Source of the DNA: Hydractinia symbiolongicarpus
Lineage: Eukaryota > Cnidaria > Hydrozoa > Anthoathecata > Hydractiniidae
Direction: 5' to 3'
DNA length: 64,000 nt
NCBI RefSeq assembly: GCF_029227915.1
Contig: NC_079886.1
Span: 21,802,501 to 21,866,500, forward strand
The translations under genes were made by a program, and so were the position numbers. The notes under the pieces are model-generated. The model was not told the DNA's origin. It made no database searches and saw only the letters and a list, made by a program, of their open reading frames with translations. This document shows, piece after piece, positions 30,092 through 44,091 of the stretch. Position 1 is the stretch's first letter; each line of letters starts with the position of its first letter.

Positions 30092-30864
30092 TCCCTTTCC
30101 TTCAGTGCGGCTAGTCTAAAGTGGAAATCTTAGCGAATTCATAGAAGTAGCTGTAACAAAATAACAAGAAAGCTCTCCTTTTATAGAAATTGTTAAAATT
30201 TTTAATCACAGCTTTTTTAATTTGATTTGACCGTATTTATTGAAATTCAACTACAACCTGACGAATAGAAAGTTATTAGTGGAAATTTTCTCTAAATTCT
30301 TTTGTTTATTAAGATTTTCTCTATTCCATTCCATATGGTGAGCGATTTATACTGGAATTTTAATATTGAAATGACAGTTCGTCACAATATTTCCATATCT
30401 TTTTAGCAAAAGCAATTGTCCTCAATGTTTTTGTTTGATTAAAAAAGCAGTGAAACCTAGCGAACACCATCGGGACAAAAGTAAATATCTACTATAAAGT
30501 GATGTACGCTACATAGAAGTTCTAATCCAAATTGCCTTACATTGCTTCAAAAAACTTCCCTGGGGTAACAGGGTATAGTGAAATCGACAGCAAGCCTGAT
30601 TTTTGGAAGAAGTAAGAGTCAAAAGACAATATGAATTCTAAATATCTTTCATTAAAAAAAGTTAACAGACTGAAGTCTTTGCAATTTTGCGACCTTCACC
30701 AATCTCAAAAGGTATTTTTAAAGTAGCATTTAAAATACAAGTTGAGAAGCAGAACTGTAATTCCTTTCTTCTGCAATAGTGTATAATTTTATTTACGCTT
30801 TGCTTTGGTAGCCACTGCCTCCATACTATCCCCAGCTAATCTTTCCCATAATAAAAATTATATA
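30092..30864. other. Intergenic DNA
   Basis: AT-rich DNA with no coding signal; probably intergenic, or an intron of the SWIM fragment on the minus strand. Confidence 0.35.
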
Positions 30865-31122
30865 TTATTTACCCAGCAAACCAGCTGTGCAGTTGCAATA
30901 CTCAGCTAGGACTTTATCAACTGGTATTTCACCATGATCTTTTTCAATGATACACCAAATTTCATATTGTTTTAAATTAACCCTTTTTGATGGTAGACAC
31001 TTCGTTTTAATATAATACTCTGGTTGCAGCATGTTGATAATTATCTCATAAATATCAAATAAATATCTCACCAACAAACCTATTGAAATGATATCTGTAG
31101 GCTTTTCCTTCTTTGTATCCAC
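30865..31122 (-). pseudogene. Second SWIM-type fragment (exon), 85 aa
   Basis: The end YCNCTAGLLGK is the first half of a SWIM finger (CxC). It is preceded by YEIWCIIEKDHGEIPVDKVL, the strand region usual before it. On the minus strand the frame runs into GGTAAAT, a plausible splice donor, but no exon with the missing CxH was found. It belongs to the same broad family as the gene interrupted by the Maverick but is distinct in sequence, so the family is repeated locally. Confidence 0.5.
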
Positions 31123-31404
31123 ATTCTAACCTTTGCCACAAATTATCTCGTGAAATGACAGTCAGGAAATACCTTGATATATCCATGAAATGTAACCTCG
31201 GTTAATAAGCTAATCTTTCATTTTCTCCTATCCAACCATGTTTAGTTGCCAAAGGAACTTCCAAAGAGTGACTGGAACTGTGTCATATACTCTTTCAGTA
31301 ACAAACGTTTTCGATATTCAAGTTCAGCATCAACATGGACAACTTCTTCACAAGCAGAAAATGCCCTGGAGGAGGAGGAGGAGTGAAAAGTGTAGTCATC
31401 TATA

Positions 31405-31539
31405 TTATAATACCCGTATACGTCCGTCCGTCCGTCATCACGCAAAATGGTAGCTTAGTTGCGCAGGTAGCGAGACGCACGCAATGCGGTATAAAAAGGA
31501 CGGGCGAACCCGTGGATTTTTCAACGGGCTAACGACTAG
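31405..31539 (+). mobile_element. Helitron-like non-autonomous element, copy 1
   Basis: It starts near TATAATACCCGTATACGTCC, with CCGTC repeats, and contains CACGCAAAATGGTAGC. It ends with a hairpin of arms CCCGT/ACGGG (31509-31528) followed by GCTAACGACTAG and then T. A short hairpin about 10 bp before a terminal CTAG, inserted before T, fits Helitron 3' ends. Other copies are at 36767, 60576 and 60981. Confidence 0.5.
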
Positions 31540-32845
31540 TATAGCAAGTAAAGCTTCCTTAAGAAGAGAAGAGAAAACAGGATATAGATATAGTTAACTT
31601 GTAGCTACCACATATCTTGCTACCAAAGTATTGAAAGAACCATTTAAAGGTCTTCGATATCCACGTATTGTTTAAGTGCATTTGTAATGTCTTATTGAAA
31701 ATCGTCAAACGATTTGATCTCAAGCTTAATTAAACTTTTTGTTGACATTCTAAATATTGACTTTCGTTTGTTTACAAGGAGAACGAGTTTTAATTTCGAA
31801 AAAGATGCATTAATTTTTAAAATAAAAACATAGGAAATTTTCATAACTACCATGGTTAGTCACTAATCAGAAATACTATAAAAATATTAAATAAGCCTCT
31901 GTGAGAAAGAATACGATATCGGAAAAGTGAGACGTGGGACCATACAGCAATTTGTTTATGCAGACAGGCGATCTTTTGACAAGTAATAACTTTTGTTCTG
32001 TGATTTAGCGCAAAATTTAGTTTTTACATTTCAATAACAGAGAAGTCTTTGTAGAGTGTTGATCATCGTTATGTTACCAAGGCGTTGCTAGGGGCGATGA
32101 GGATAAGAGATAAAATACAGACCAGGTGTGAAGGGAATATCAGTGTATTGATCATTTAAGTCTTTTGGTTATATTTGAAAAATGACGAAAAAACTGTCTT
32201 TGTTTTATTAATTTTCTCCACGATTGCATCCCTTCTACTCCACTCCCACCCGGTTTTACACAATTTGACACGGTTTTTACTTAGAATCGTTAACAGTAAA
32301 TTAATAATTAATACAAATACAAAGTGAATACAATATATCGGAACTGAGATGACTATTGCGTGATTAGTTTACGAACAAAATATATGGAGAACGTGATAAC
32401 AACAAAGAATAATTATTCATTATCTTCTCCATTACATAATTAATAAGTATAGGTCAGAATAATTAACAAAATTTATCACTTTCACCTTTGGTGACACGAC
32501 ATTCAGATAATTAATTGAACTAGTCCTGACAACAACAAACGGATAGTCGACAAAATTTAATGAAACTTCCCATAATAATCAGTAGTTTTTCAGAAATGAG
32601 TATGGTTTTTAAAAAAGAGTTTTCCTCGTAAAGCCTAGAGGATATTCTGGAGATGCTGTATTTTCTTGTAACCATTCTGGATGCAACGTCGAGGCCAAAT
32701 ATACACAACCTTCTATGATAAAAAGTAACTTTTGTGGAATTCATAGAAATTGTCAACAATGTAAAATGGCGAACTGCAAGCTCTACGGCCAAAAATCTCC
32801 TAAGAGATTGTCAAGATTCTGGACATTTGCATCTGCAGCCAACAA
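31540..32845. other. Intergenic DNA
   Basis: No gene or clear element seen. Several short frames lack any recognisable domain. Confidence 0.4.
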
Positions 32846-32847
32846 TG

Positions 32848-32990
32848 TTGAAGCAGGCCTCATGTCTTGTAAAAAGGAAACAGGCCTTAATGTCTTGTAC
32901 AAAGGAAACAGGCCTTAATGTCTTGTAAACAGGAAACAGGTCTTAATGTTTTGTGAACACGAAACAGGCCTTAATGTTTTGTAGACGTGA
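32848..32990. repeat. Minisatellite, about 28-30 bp unit, five copies
   Basis: Copies of ACAGGCCTTAATGTCTTGTA with AAAGGA-type spacers, diverging toward both ends (CTTAATGTTTTGTGAAC). Open frames through it are by-products of the repeat. Confidence 0.8.
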
Positions 32991-34780
32991 TAACAACACG
33001 ACATAAATATGTATTTGCTTTAATCTTTCTCCATTTATAAAAGATATTAATATCATTTCTTTTTCATGCAAGACACTAGGCTACTCCCTAAAAGACAAAG
33101 CTATAAGTATACCTTAATTCCGGAAATTAGCACTATACACATCATCGATACTTTAGGGTCGTTACAATAATATTCGCGTTTAGAATCCTAAGCACATACA
33201 AATCATTGCGAATTCAGAAATTGTGTAAATGCTAAATGCAAATTTACCTTTCTTGTCCATAATCTCACTTAGTATAGTAGGAAATCCTGCGCATTACACT
33301 TCCATCCGACAGCTTATATCCTTTGCCAAAAGGCAACATATTTTAAAGGCCATGTTTCCTGTGCCAAAAGACAATAGTGCGACTAACTTTCATTATTATT
33401 CTAATTATCGAGGTCAGTGTTTGTCAAAATATGTCTACATTTTAAAACAAATGTAGCTATTAAATGATCATGCCAAAATATGAAAGAAAACGCATTAAAA
33501 GTGAAGATCTTAAAGCAAAAAATTAAAAGCAATAAATATGAGAGGTAAGACTTGTGATGTCTACAATTTTTTTTAATTATCTTAACGATTACAAGGTATT
33601 TTTTCTTGATACACAGTAGTTTATTTTTAGCCCATGTGTAAAACTTAGAACCCCGCTTAGAACTTGATAACTGGTTTAATAACGCATGGGGGCTTATGTA
33701 AAAAGTCTTATTTGTACTGAAACTATAGAGGACACACATGCTACACAAGAAAACATCCTAATATTAGGAAAGTTTCAATTTTTTAGAATACGTTTTTACC
33801 ATTCTAAATAACTTGATACACAACTTAGCCTACATATGACACATCCGAAAATATCATTTTCAATGCAGAAAGCCCTTTAAATTTTAAATGCTGGCCTAGT
33901 ATTAAAATTTTGGATGGAGGAAAGTTTTCAGTTGAGTTGATCATGTAGTGGTTACTACATAATGAGACGTCTTTTTTCCTTGACAACTAGAGATACTTAT
34001 TTAATTTGTCTATTTCCCGCCATTGACGTTGTCTGGAACAAATAACTTTACAACGTTTCTTTTCATCAGTCTACCACACCTGTTTCAATATGCTAACTGT
34101 TTCTCTTGAAGTTTTGTTGATTCAAGCTACACACGTTTCTTTCGTCACACAGCTGGGTAAATAATCTTTATTAACACTCATTACCTGAGTTATTTCTTGT
34201 AAAAAAACAAACAGGCAAAAAGAAGGATGGTTTGGCTAAGACACTCACTCGTGTAGTGTATAGAATTTTTTATTTCTTTATTTCTGTATCCTTTTTTTGG
34301 CCGTGTCACTAATATTGTTGTCGGCGTAACTTAATTTCTTCGCATTTGGCTGTTCAATTTTCCGGTTTAACTACATTGTAATTTTCTTTTTATGATGCAT
34401 CACATTTCAAATGCAACGTATTTATTAGCACCAAATGCGAAGTATGTCTTGGAGGTCATAACGGATTTTTATATCGACGCAATTAGAGCGAAACAGGAAC
34501 TAATACCGTTCTAAAACAATTATTATCACAAAAGGAACAGAATTTTAGTTTCGAAAGCATTTAATTAGAGTTATCTGATTTAGTCATCATACTATGAGCA
34601 GACGGCAATGTAGCAATGCAAAAGTAGCTTGCTAACTGTTGTTGTTTGTTAAAATCTTAGCAACGTCTTTCTGGTTGTCGGGTGTGTCGAAGATCCTTGT
34701 ACTTGGTCTTTGGTAAGTTAGCTAATAAGTTCAAAGATTGGACCGGGCTAAGAAACCAATGAGAGAGGGATGTGCCTACA
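32991..34780. other. Intergenic DNA
   Basis: AT-rich, with no supported gene. The minus-strand ORF at 33401-33748 is Lys/Phe-rich, low in complexity and has no domain. Confidence 0.4.
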
Positions 34781-35130
34781 TAGGACCAAAAAATTTGAAA
34801 TTTTGTTAAAACTACCTCCTACGAAAAAAGAAGTTAAGCTTAAATGTAAGACCTTTGAAAGTTATCTACGAATCTTTTTATTTTTTGTAAAATGTTTTTT
34901 GCTAATTATGCGAACTTGTGACGTCATGAGCTAGCTCTAAAACGTAAATGCTGTTATTAAGCCTAATTATAGTAACTAAATATTGAAATTGATGCAAAAT
35001 GTGTAAAAGGCAAAACAGCATACTGAATGGCCAAAAAACATTTTTAACCTTATATGCCAAAACTGTTAAATACAGTACCTCACTCAGAGCTAGTTCATGA
35101 TGTCATACATAATTAGCGGAGCTTTTATAT
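34780..35130. repeat. Inverted-repeat element (probable MITE remnant)
   Basis: Arms at 34900-34938 (GCTAATTATGCGAACTTGTG, TGACGTCATGAGCTAGCTCT) and 35085-35118 are complementary with several mismatches and lie about 146 bp apart. The preceding AAATTTTGTTAAAACTACCTCC looks like repeat sequence as well. No clear ends or duplication. Confidence 0.5.
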
Positions 35131-36766
35131 CACAATTCTTTAGAACCAATCAAAATTTTCCAGAAAAACGTACAAATTACTAGACAAAGCTCTCTTTCAT
35201 ATAAATTTAACTTGTTTTTACGCAGAAGGGGGGCAAGACACAATGTTTCTGTTGTTGTATGTAGGCTCTTTGTCATCAAAATCTGACACATGAAATTTTC
35301 TGTCAATTTATCATGTGCTCTCCAGTCATCATTTGAAATATAAAAGTCTGATCTCTTCTTTGTTTGGGTCTCAAGAAAAGGAACCAGAAACCAATAAAAT
35401 ATGTTTAAGGACAGCAAACAGGTTAAGCATTCTGTCTGTCTCAATTGGTAGGTTTAGTTTGTGTTTCCAAAAAAATATTCTAAATCTTGTTATGTACACA
35501 AAATATATAAAAATATCTAAACTTTAAGTGGTATTTAACAGAGATAGAAATTAGAAATCAAACGTTATAATTAAAGTACGTATAAAGTGTGAATCCAGTT
35601 TTGTATTTAAACATTTTGTAGTTAGATTTCCAATGTATATTAGGGTTGTGTTTATATATAAAATATAAAGGAAAGAAAATTCGTTATGATTTAAGAATAT
35701 TGACGAATCTTCTATATCGCTTATCTTTTATGCCTTGTTTTTGTAGCCAGGCATATAGGAAATCAGAAGAAGGAATTATTTAATCTTTTGTATACACAGA
35801 TGTAGAAAAAAACGATCCGTTCTAGCGAGCTTTTCATCCCACGCGTCAATTACGTGTTTAGATGATTCAGCACGGTCTGTGAAATTACTCTTAACCTTGT
35901 CATTCAATTTTTATTGCAGAATAGATTAAAAACAGAAGCTACAACTTTTAAATGAAGGTGAGTTGCTTACAAATTTTTTTTCATATCTATCTTTACAGAC
36001 TTTTTGATTTCACAAAAAAATAGGGACTTGATAGTTCCGCAATCTGAAACTTGATTGTGTCGCAGAAATGTATAGCTGACCCTTAATACCCTTTTCACGT
36101 CTCTGTACTGTGTATCTTATGAATAAGAAAGACAGAGAGCAAAAACTGTATTTTTTTATATTTCGTTAGCTCATGCTCGTGTTAGCTATATTTCAAGAGC
36201 GTGTCTGCTACATTCGAATTTTTTTTATGCTTCTTTTTCCTACTGGCAAACACAAAGCCATAAATTTAAGCTTCCAGAACTTTTTGGACACTCAGAAGAT
36301 ATTTAATCCAAATTCGTGTAATATCTAACCACAAGTGTGACCAGTCTGTCGAAGAACAGTATTGCACTAGCCACACATCAAAAACAAAAACTTGCAAGTG
36401 TAACATATTCAATATGGCAACATCAAATTATGTTTTTTGACACATACAATGCGCGCAAAATATTAGTTCTAGCTTCGATTAATTTTACGACTTATTTCCT
36501 TAGTAATTCACTGTCCCCTCAACAACAACATTCTATTATGTCAATACACTTCGTCACAAATTGAAAGGAAACGTCTTAGTAATATATTGTAATTTGGTTT
36601 CCTATGAGATATTTTATATTGCGGACACACACACAGAGGTAAAATTATGAAGTGTCAACCACCACGTCTGTGCCAAATATATTCCTCATTAAAATGCCTC
36701 GTATTATATTTGAAAATTTTTAGTATTGTAAACTTGTGGGCAACGCCTATCAAATAATTCGTAATA
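35131..36766. other. Intergenic DNA
   Basis: No gene recognised. The short frames here show no domains. Confidence 0.4.
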
Positions 36767-36840
36767 CTAGTGGTTAGCCCGTCGAAAATTTCACGGGGAT
36801 TGCCTGTCGAACATATCACGAGGGTTTCTCCCGTCGAACA
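36767..36840 (-). mobile_element. Helitron-like 3' end, copy 2 (inverted)
   Basis: On the minus strand it ends CCCGTGAAATTTTCGACGGG (hairpin) followed by CTAACCACTAG. It is the complement of the pattern at 31509-31539. The rest of the copy is not clear. Confidence 0.45.
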
Positions 36841-38784
36841 AAGTTATTTCCTACATCGGTATTTTGGCATTTTTGTCCGCCTGTCGCCATGGAGTAATGA
36901 AATTTACTTGGACGGGGGTTATTACTACGATTATATTTGCGATTGTTATGACATTTTCAATTCCAAAGTGTTTGAATTGGCTCACAGACAGACATTGAGT
37001 ATTAATATAGATTTATCATTATTGTTTGAAAACTTAACGCTTATTTATTTTTGATCGATTTCATATAAAGAAATTGATATTTCACTGAAATATCGCTTTA
37101 AATGGTCATACAACATGTCCTTAGTATCAATATTTTAATATTTTTAAGTCGACTATACAAGACATCAAGATCATATTCTTGAAATCTAAAATATACTGTA
37201 GGTAAAACAAGAGGGAAAGTGAAAGATTGAGTTAGAGAAATGACAAGAAATTAACAATTGAAATTAAACTAAAAAAGAAAATTGAGCAAAAATAAAGAAA
37301 GAAGAATCGAGTCAAATATGAAGTTTCTGTGAGATTACACAGGACTAAGGACAGTATTTATCAAAACAAGTCTTTTCGTTACTACAGTTTCAGATTCTAG
37401 ATGTTTCTTTAATTGCCATTTTTTTGTTATATTTATTTGTTATATTTATTTACATAACTTAAAAACTTTTCTTTGTTTTTAAATTGGCTTACAGACACAC
37501 GGCGATTGTGTAGGCTTTATATTTATTATTTCAAAACTTCACGCTTTGTTTTACGGGGAAATGTTTCGACGTTATATTATTTTTTTATACTGTGCACATT
37601 TATTTTTCCGGGAAAAAAGTCTGATGATATTTATAGACAAGTCCCAATGTTTACGTCTTGACAGGATTCTCGCGGATTTGCGTAAGAGATCTGCGGAACA
37701 CAACACATTGCGGCATGATGAAACTCGTCTATACCGAATACACATATATTTGTCCTGCCTAGCGAAAAAAACAATTTGTCTAAATAGAAAACTGATTTTT
37801 TTTTTTAACTTACCAAGATCTGACTCAAGCAACCCAAGATTGCGGTAGGCGGGGAATTGATTATTAACGATGTATGATCGTAATCAAATTTTACCATAGT
37901 ATTTTTTTTAACATATTGAGATCTCGACCTGCAAAATATTTTGTTTCTTGGATAACGATGTGGTTTTCTACTCAAAAAGTTAATAGGGTCAGCATATTTT
38001 TGATTTCTGAAACATGATAGGTTATTACAAAGTTCCGCTTAGGTCTGTTTCGATCTAAACTGAAAGCTGAAATCTAAGTTTGAATTATGAAATTTTTAAA
38101 TGTCAAAGCTAGCCAATAGCATATAAACACTTAAGAGTGTGTTTTGTTGTCAAGTTGAAATCAATTTATATGACTATACGCCATTTATATACACAATGGA
38201 ATTAATTTTTTTGTTTCGCTTGTATTTTATTTTCGCGCGCATATTAGACATACTAGTGTGCATATTTATGAAACGCTTGAATAAATTATGCATAGTTAAA
38301 TTATAAATATTTCACAGAGTGACCATGCATGGTTGCACAAGCTAAATAACAAAACTATTTTAGAATTATAAACCCGCGTATTTGTTGGTTAGAAGAATAG
38401 CCAGTAAAAATAAATAACAACAGAGCGTATCAATATACAACACGCTTATGAACGAAAATATACCGAATATATTGTCTAACTCACCTTGATACAGATACAT
38501 GCAAGTTATAAACTTGAAAGTTATATATAGACTGAAAGATTTTTGAACCACACCAATCCAAATGTATTAAAGTAAATTATTTTATCAGTCATTAAAGTTC
38601 CATTTGTTTATGGAACAGTAATTGTAAGTTATTGTTGGTTTTTGCTGTAATGTTCAAAATGGCTGCAGGCTTCTTCATTTCAAACCTCCCGCAAAGGAAA
38701 TCGTTTTACTAACAACGAAGTGGATTGTTCCACGTGCTAACAACTAATACATTTACAAAAGCTATTTATTATCGATCAAACTTC
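36841..38784. other. Intergenic DNA
   Basis: AT-rich with no supported gene. A repeated TTTGTTATATTTATTT lies near 37424-37450. Frames at 37473-37848 lack domains. Confidence 0.4.
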
Positions 38785-39787
38785 TTAAGGCGGTTCCCCT
38801 AAAAAAAACTATATTGCAGAGGATTGTCTTTTCTGAAGATACTTGATGAGGATATCATAGTATGTGACGGTTGACAAAATTTAGTCAAAATTTCATTGAT
38901 TGGTTGCCATGGTTACCCGTTGCTAGTAAAAGTATAGGCAAAATTTGACATTTTGCTGCTCGACGCCTAACCAAATAACTGAATAACATGCGTTATTTCA
39001 AGCGACTTTTTGATCGCTTTTGTTTCTCAAGAGTCACGTGTATGGATTGAGCGAAGCGCATTTTCGCAAGGCTGACTCGTCTTCCAGAAAACTGATGCGG
39101 TATATTTTGGGCAGCTGAGAAGCTAAAACAGGGCGAAACAGGCAATATCTCGACAAAATAACTGAAAGACAAAACTTCGATTTGAAAATCGGTTTCATTT
39201 AAACACTAGGTGGTACTAATGCCTGGATCCACAAAAGAAATTGTAAAGCGTGGACGCTTCGATCCTGAGAATTTTTGTTTTGCGTGTATTCCGAATTTTA
39301 CCGGCAAAAAAACTTGTTTAAAGATTATTTTATGAATATTCTTGTCTTGTGGATCGACATAAGGTGTACACCAGCACTATTTCGACCAGAAAAGCAAGAA
39401 ATACCTAGGATTTTATGTCTTAATTCTAATAGATGACGAGTGCACTTCGAAGGGTGCGTCGTTAAGATAGCTTTCTGAATGCTTGTGGAACACCACATTT
39501 AATATTCAGAACTGTCATATATTGTCTTAGGAGGCCCTAAAGTATCATCTAGCTATTGCAAGGAATTAAAATTTGACGGAGGGGCAAGAAAGCTGTCTAA
39601 AAATGCGAAAATGGTTGCTATGCGTGTTGCTGTGCACTTATATTTGCGGTTTGTTGGAAAAAGTGGCAGAATGCGCAATTGTCATAAGCACTACTTGCCA
39701 CGGTATTCTAAGATAAATTTGCTGTCAGAAAACAGCTAAATGACAATTCTTAAAATATAGAAATTTTTTCTAGGGAAACCACCTTAA
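38785..39787. mobile_element. MITE of the TTAA-target type, about 1.0 kb
   Basis: The ends are inverted repeats TTAAGGCGGTTCCCCTA (left) and the complement of TTAAGGTGGTTTCCCTAG (right), each including the tetranucleotide TTAA at 38785-38788 and 39784-39787. TTAA duplications are made by piggyBac- and Kolobok-type transposases. No transposase is encoded. Confidence 0.75.
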
Positions 39788-42700
39788 ACTTCATAAAATA
39801 TAAATATATTTTTATAATAAATCCAATCCTAATTATAAATTTGTTTAACAATTTATATATTAACTAACAAACTTTGTCATGTTATGTTGCCATAGTTACA
39901 ACCACCATTCTTAAGTTGACCAATCACAAACAAAAAAGTGTCAAAAAAATAAAACTGTACTTTTTAAACAATTGTGACTCAAAAACAGCGGTATAATCGT
40001 ACAGTGAGTATTATCATCTAGATAGCCTGCCTTAGTCAGTAGCCTGTGAACAAAACCAACGGGTTGACGTTGCACAAATTCCGGTCTTTTTATTTTCGTC
40101 CGGTGCACTTATTCGGGACAATCCAATTTCGTGCATCCTCAGCACAAAGAAGTAATTCGTTTACCATTTTGAACACACAGACGACCAGTATTAATAGTTT
40201 AACGTCTATTCCGTACTACCCTTAAACGACTACAGCTTAAATAAAGGATATTTTCTTTAGCTTTTTGCACCAGCAATACAATAGAGAAATTAAAAAAGTA
40301 AGCATTTTGATTAATTTACATCCGGAGATAATATTAGGTATAAATTAAAACGAACACCGTAATTATCAGGCTTACAAGTAGCAATATAATTAGGCTTGTT
40401 ATTAGACTATTTTTTCCACAAAATACATGCGGACAAACTAGCTAACCTTTTTCTTGAAATATATTTGATTTGAAAAGTGCTGCAGCTAGTTGTACGTTTC
40501 TATGAAGAGAGTTTCAACCTTATCTTCTACTTCAAACTCCATACTTCTGGAAACCAAAATTTAAAGCCAAAATTAAACTGCAGTATTTGTGGTTTGGAAG
40601 CTATCCAAAAAGTTAGAAAACATGTCAATACAGACAGACTGTCACATGTTGTATTTCTCAATGACGAAGACAATTTACGTAAACAATATCAGCCAAAAAA
40701 GTTAGTAAGAGTGAATTGGTCTAAGATCGTCTTATGAAGAGGTCGCTGATCTAAAAGACATTGTGAAAATAAATACGGTATTTTTGAGGAAAAGGTATGA
40801 ATTTTAATTATAAACTTTTAAACGAGGTAGAAGCTCAGCAATGAATGATTGCTAAGCTTTCTAACATTTTTATAATTTTTAATTGTGCGTTTAATTGTTA
40901 GTGTGTCATCTGGTGTAAAGCAACGTATTGTAAAAAAACATACTCAAGCCTTCTTTGAGACAACTCTTTTGATTTCGTTTGTCCTAACTGAAGTTGAGTT
41001 AAGATAACGGAATTTTCCGCCTATTAGATACAAAATGACTATTCACTGACCACAAATTTTTCCTGTCCACAAGAAAGCTTAGCAGATGATAACGCAAATG
41101 TTTGGACATGGACACGTTTAATGGTAAAGAATCAATTTGTAAGACAATTTCGCTACTGCGGTTGTAAAAAATGTTACAATTATATAGAATAAGATCATTT
41201 CAGTGCTAGTTCAATGTCCATTCTTAAAAATAGGCAGGCGTTAAAATTGCTAATATAGCTGCATATATCCGTGTTATGTTTACATCACGTTGTTTTCCTT
41301 AATTTGTGGGTAGGCTGCAAACCACAGAATAATATTGACGTATCGTGTGCCAAGACAACGTCATGGCATTGTAATGACAAAACACAGCAGGATTAAAAAT
41401 TGTGGAAATTGTAACTTGCTTTTGATGCAAAACATTGTTTCGTGTCCTTGAAATATTCTAATTGCTTGCCAAAATAGTGTATTGTAAATAAACAAAAACA
41501 ACTTTTTATACAAAACACTTCATTAAAGTTAAGTAGCTAGCAAACTCAGTCGGATACAACGTCTTAATTTATTCAGCCTAGAACATGTAGCAACAAAACA
41601 CGCAACGTTTGGTTAACTTTGACTCGTGATAACTTTGAATCAAATCCTTTTTTGGTTTTGCGATGTTGTGAAATGTGACATTGATACGAGAAGTCCTTAT
41701 ATTAATATTCTTAAGGAATCCTTATCATCGCGTTTTTAAATTTTTCATTATATAAAAAAAATTAAAATGCAGGCAATTATTAACAATTAAAAATAGAGAT
41801 ATCTAACGCAATATTTGACCAGTGGGTATCTTGTATCATTCACACAATAATGACGTTGAAAACTTCGAACTGTGTCACACTTTTATGGGTCAACAATTTA
41901 TAGAGCTGAACAGTTAGATGGTCTTCCTATAGCTTTGTCTCCGAGATCATCATTTTAAAAAGAACGGATTAAATACATGCCACGCCTAAAAAAATATCTT
42001 AAAACAATGTTTTGCTATAAAAGGGGAAAATTAAGTTTGTAGTAAATTTTCTTCTACGAAAAGTACACTTATACATTTTTTCCGTTTTAGAGGTTATGAA
42101 TAAATTTCTTTTGTGTTGTTTCAGAAAGCCATACAAGTCGACTTAATTTATTATTGTTTGCGAGCAATTAGCTTCCAACAAGAACTTGTAAACGTCGGCA
42201 CAAATTACTTACTTCACCATTGAAAGCAATTTTATCAGCTTGGTTGAATAAATTAGCAGTAAGCACAAAAAATGATAATAGTTTAGACAATGACGTAATA
42301 TGACAGTTCTACGTGACGGCGGTCGCGTTTAATGTGAAATTTTATCTACTCATACACCATATATAGCTAACCAGAGACTAACATTGTGAAAACGTATCAA
42401 CCGTTTGTTCTCTGGCCTAAATTAGTCACAGAATTTTTTAGTCAGTAACGGAAAGTTTTAACGTCCTTGAAGATTCCATCCGAACGGCCGGTATTTCTTT
42501 CCAACAACCCCTGGTTGTCATTGTTTTGTATTCTTACTTACAACCACACGGAAAGAATCTTAATTAACAAAAGTTTTTCTGGAAAATAGAAAGACAAACG
42601 ATGAATGTGTCACTTCATTCTTCAGCTATATATTGAAATGTTATATGTTATTCTGGTTTGATACTTTTGATTTTTTTTATACGTGGGTTCGATTAAACAG

Positions 42701-43959
42701 CTGCTCGGAATTCTGATTCAGATAATCATCGGGTTTTTTTATGTGTAGGCAAAAGTTATCGATGGTATTTCTATTTTTGTGTCACTGCTGTATTTTTATT
42801 AGCAACGTGATAATATTCGGTAGCTAAGTCGATCGTGGTGTATTGGAAAAATCTTTTTGCCGATTAGGTCGCAAAACAAGGCAGCATCTGCGTCAGCCTG
42901 AACATCTTTGATTTTGTATCAATCACTGAGTAAAATCATTTTTCTACCAAACTAACAGTAGTAGTATTACTGTTGATGTTTACTTTACAGTCGGCTAACA
43001 TTTTTCTTCCCAAAGCTCTTTATGACAAGTCATTTGCATAGCCTGACATATTTTACACTGAATGTTAATACACGGATTACGAGATCAACAAATCTGCACG
43101 AACGAGGTGCAGAATTCATCAAAATAAACTGTAAGTTTTTGTTTATCAGAAAGTGAATGGTTAAAATGCTAGAACCATTTTGGTAACACCACAATTTTGG
43201 AATTATTAAAAGATATATAAAAAGAAGGTTTTTGTCTCTCATTTTGTTATCTATCTCTTTGTTATCTTGATGGGGATCATGACATTGGAAGCTAAAACTA
43301 CACGGTTAGAAAAATTACATTTGCAAAACATATCAAGTTTGTCAGCTCCATATACAATATTGACATGAGAAAAAATTTAAAATATAAAAGATAACATGAA
43401 ATCCTCCTTAGGAGAAAAAAAAATGGTAATACAATTCGATTTTTCGAGAATTTTTGTAACTTCGTTAACGTAATTTAAATTTAAAGATAAATTGTATCTA
43501 CTAGCTATGATTTTTCTTTAAAGCGATCAAAAAAATATATATATATATTTAGTGGATTGCGTTAATATGCGGCGATGAATGATAGGGCTGTTCTAAATAC
43601 TATATCGTGTCACAAATGAGAGGATATACTGTTGGAATACGAAGTAAATTAGAGGGCAAAAATTTTTTCTTTCATTTCCAATGCTTTCCAATTTATCCTT
43701 CTTTTTTCTTAATTAGACTGCTTAGATGACGAAAGGCTGGGCAGGGATTTCTTGACCGCAACTTCCAGTTAGCACTATAATCTTACGTTGGTTTCATCTG
43801 CATCAAATTAGAGGAAAAGAACCTCTATAGTGAAACTCGCATTAATAATTAGAGGCGATTAGATTTTCCACTTTTCGGAAAAGCCTTAATTATAGGTTTT
43901 GTTAGATTAGAGAAATCACAGGAATTAATACAACGTCAATAATAAGATAGTTTTAAACC
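39788..43959. other. Gene-poor DNA
   Basis: No convincing gene. The ORF at 40477-40737 contains CSICGLEAIQKVRKH, a C-x2-C..H pattern that could be half a zinc finger; I see no flanking exons. A (TA)n run lies near 43538-43550. Confidence 0.4.
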
Positions 43960-44091
43960 ATCTCATTGCCATCATAACTAAAAAAACACACTGAAAGTTT
44001 TAAATGCACTCAGCAGACGATCGCTATCTCATTGCCATCATAACTAAAAAAACACACTGAAAGTTTTAAATGCACTCAGCAGACGATCGCG
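43960..44091. repeat. Exact tandem duplication of 66 bp
   Basis: The unit beginning ATCTCATTGCCATCATAACT occurs at 43960-44025 and again at 44026-44091 with no difference visible, ending ..GCAGACGATCGC. Near-perfect identity implies a recent duplication or an assembly artefact. Confidence 0.9.

Noticed and set aside
33401-33748. 115-aa minus-strand ORF
   Set aside because: Low complexity, no domain, no neighbouring exons.
40477-40737. Zinc-finger gene from CSICG..H
   Set aside because: Only half a finger, with no adjoining exons found; too weak to annotate as a gene.
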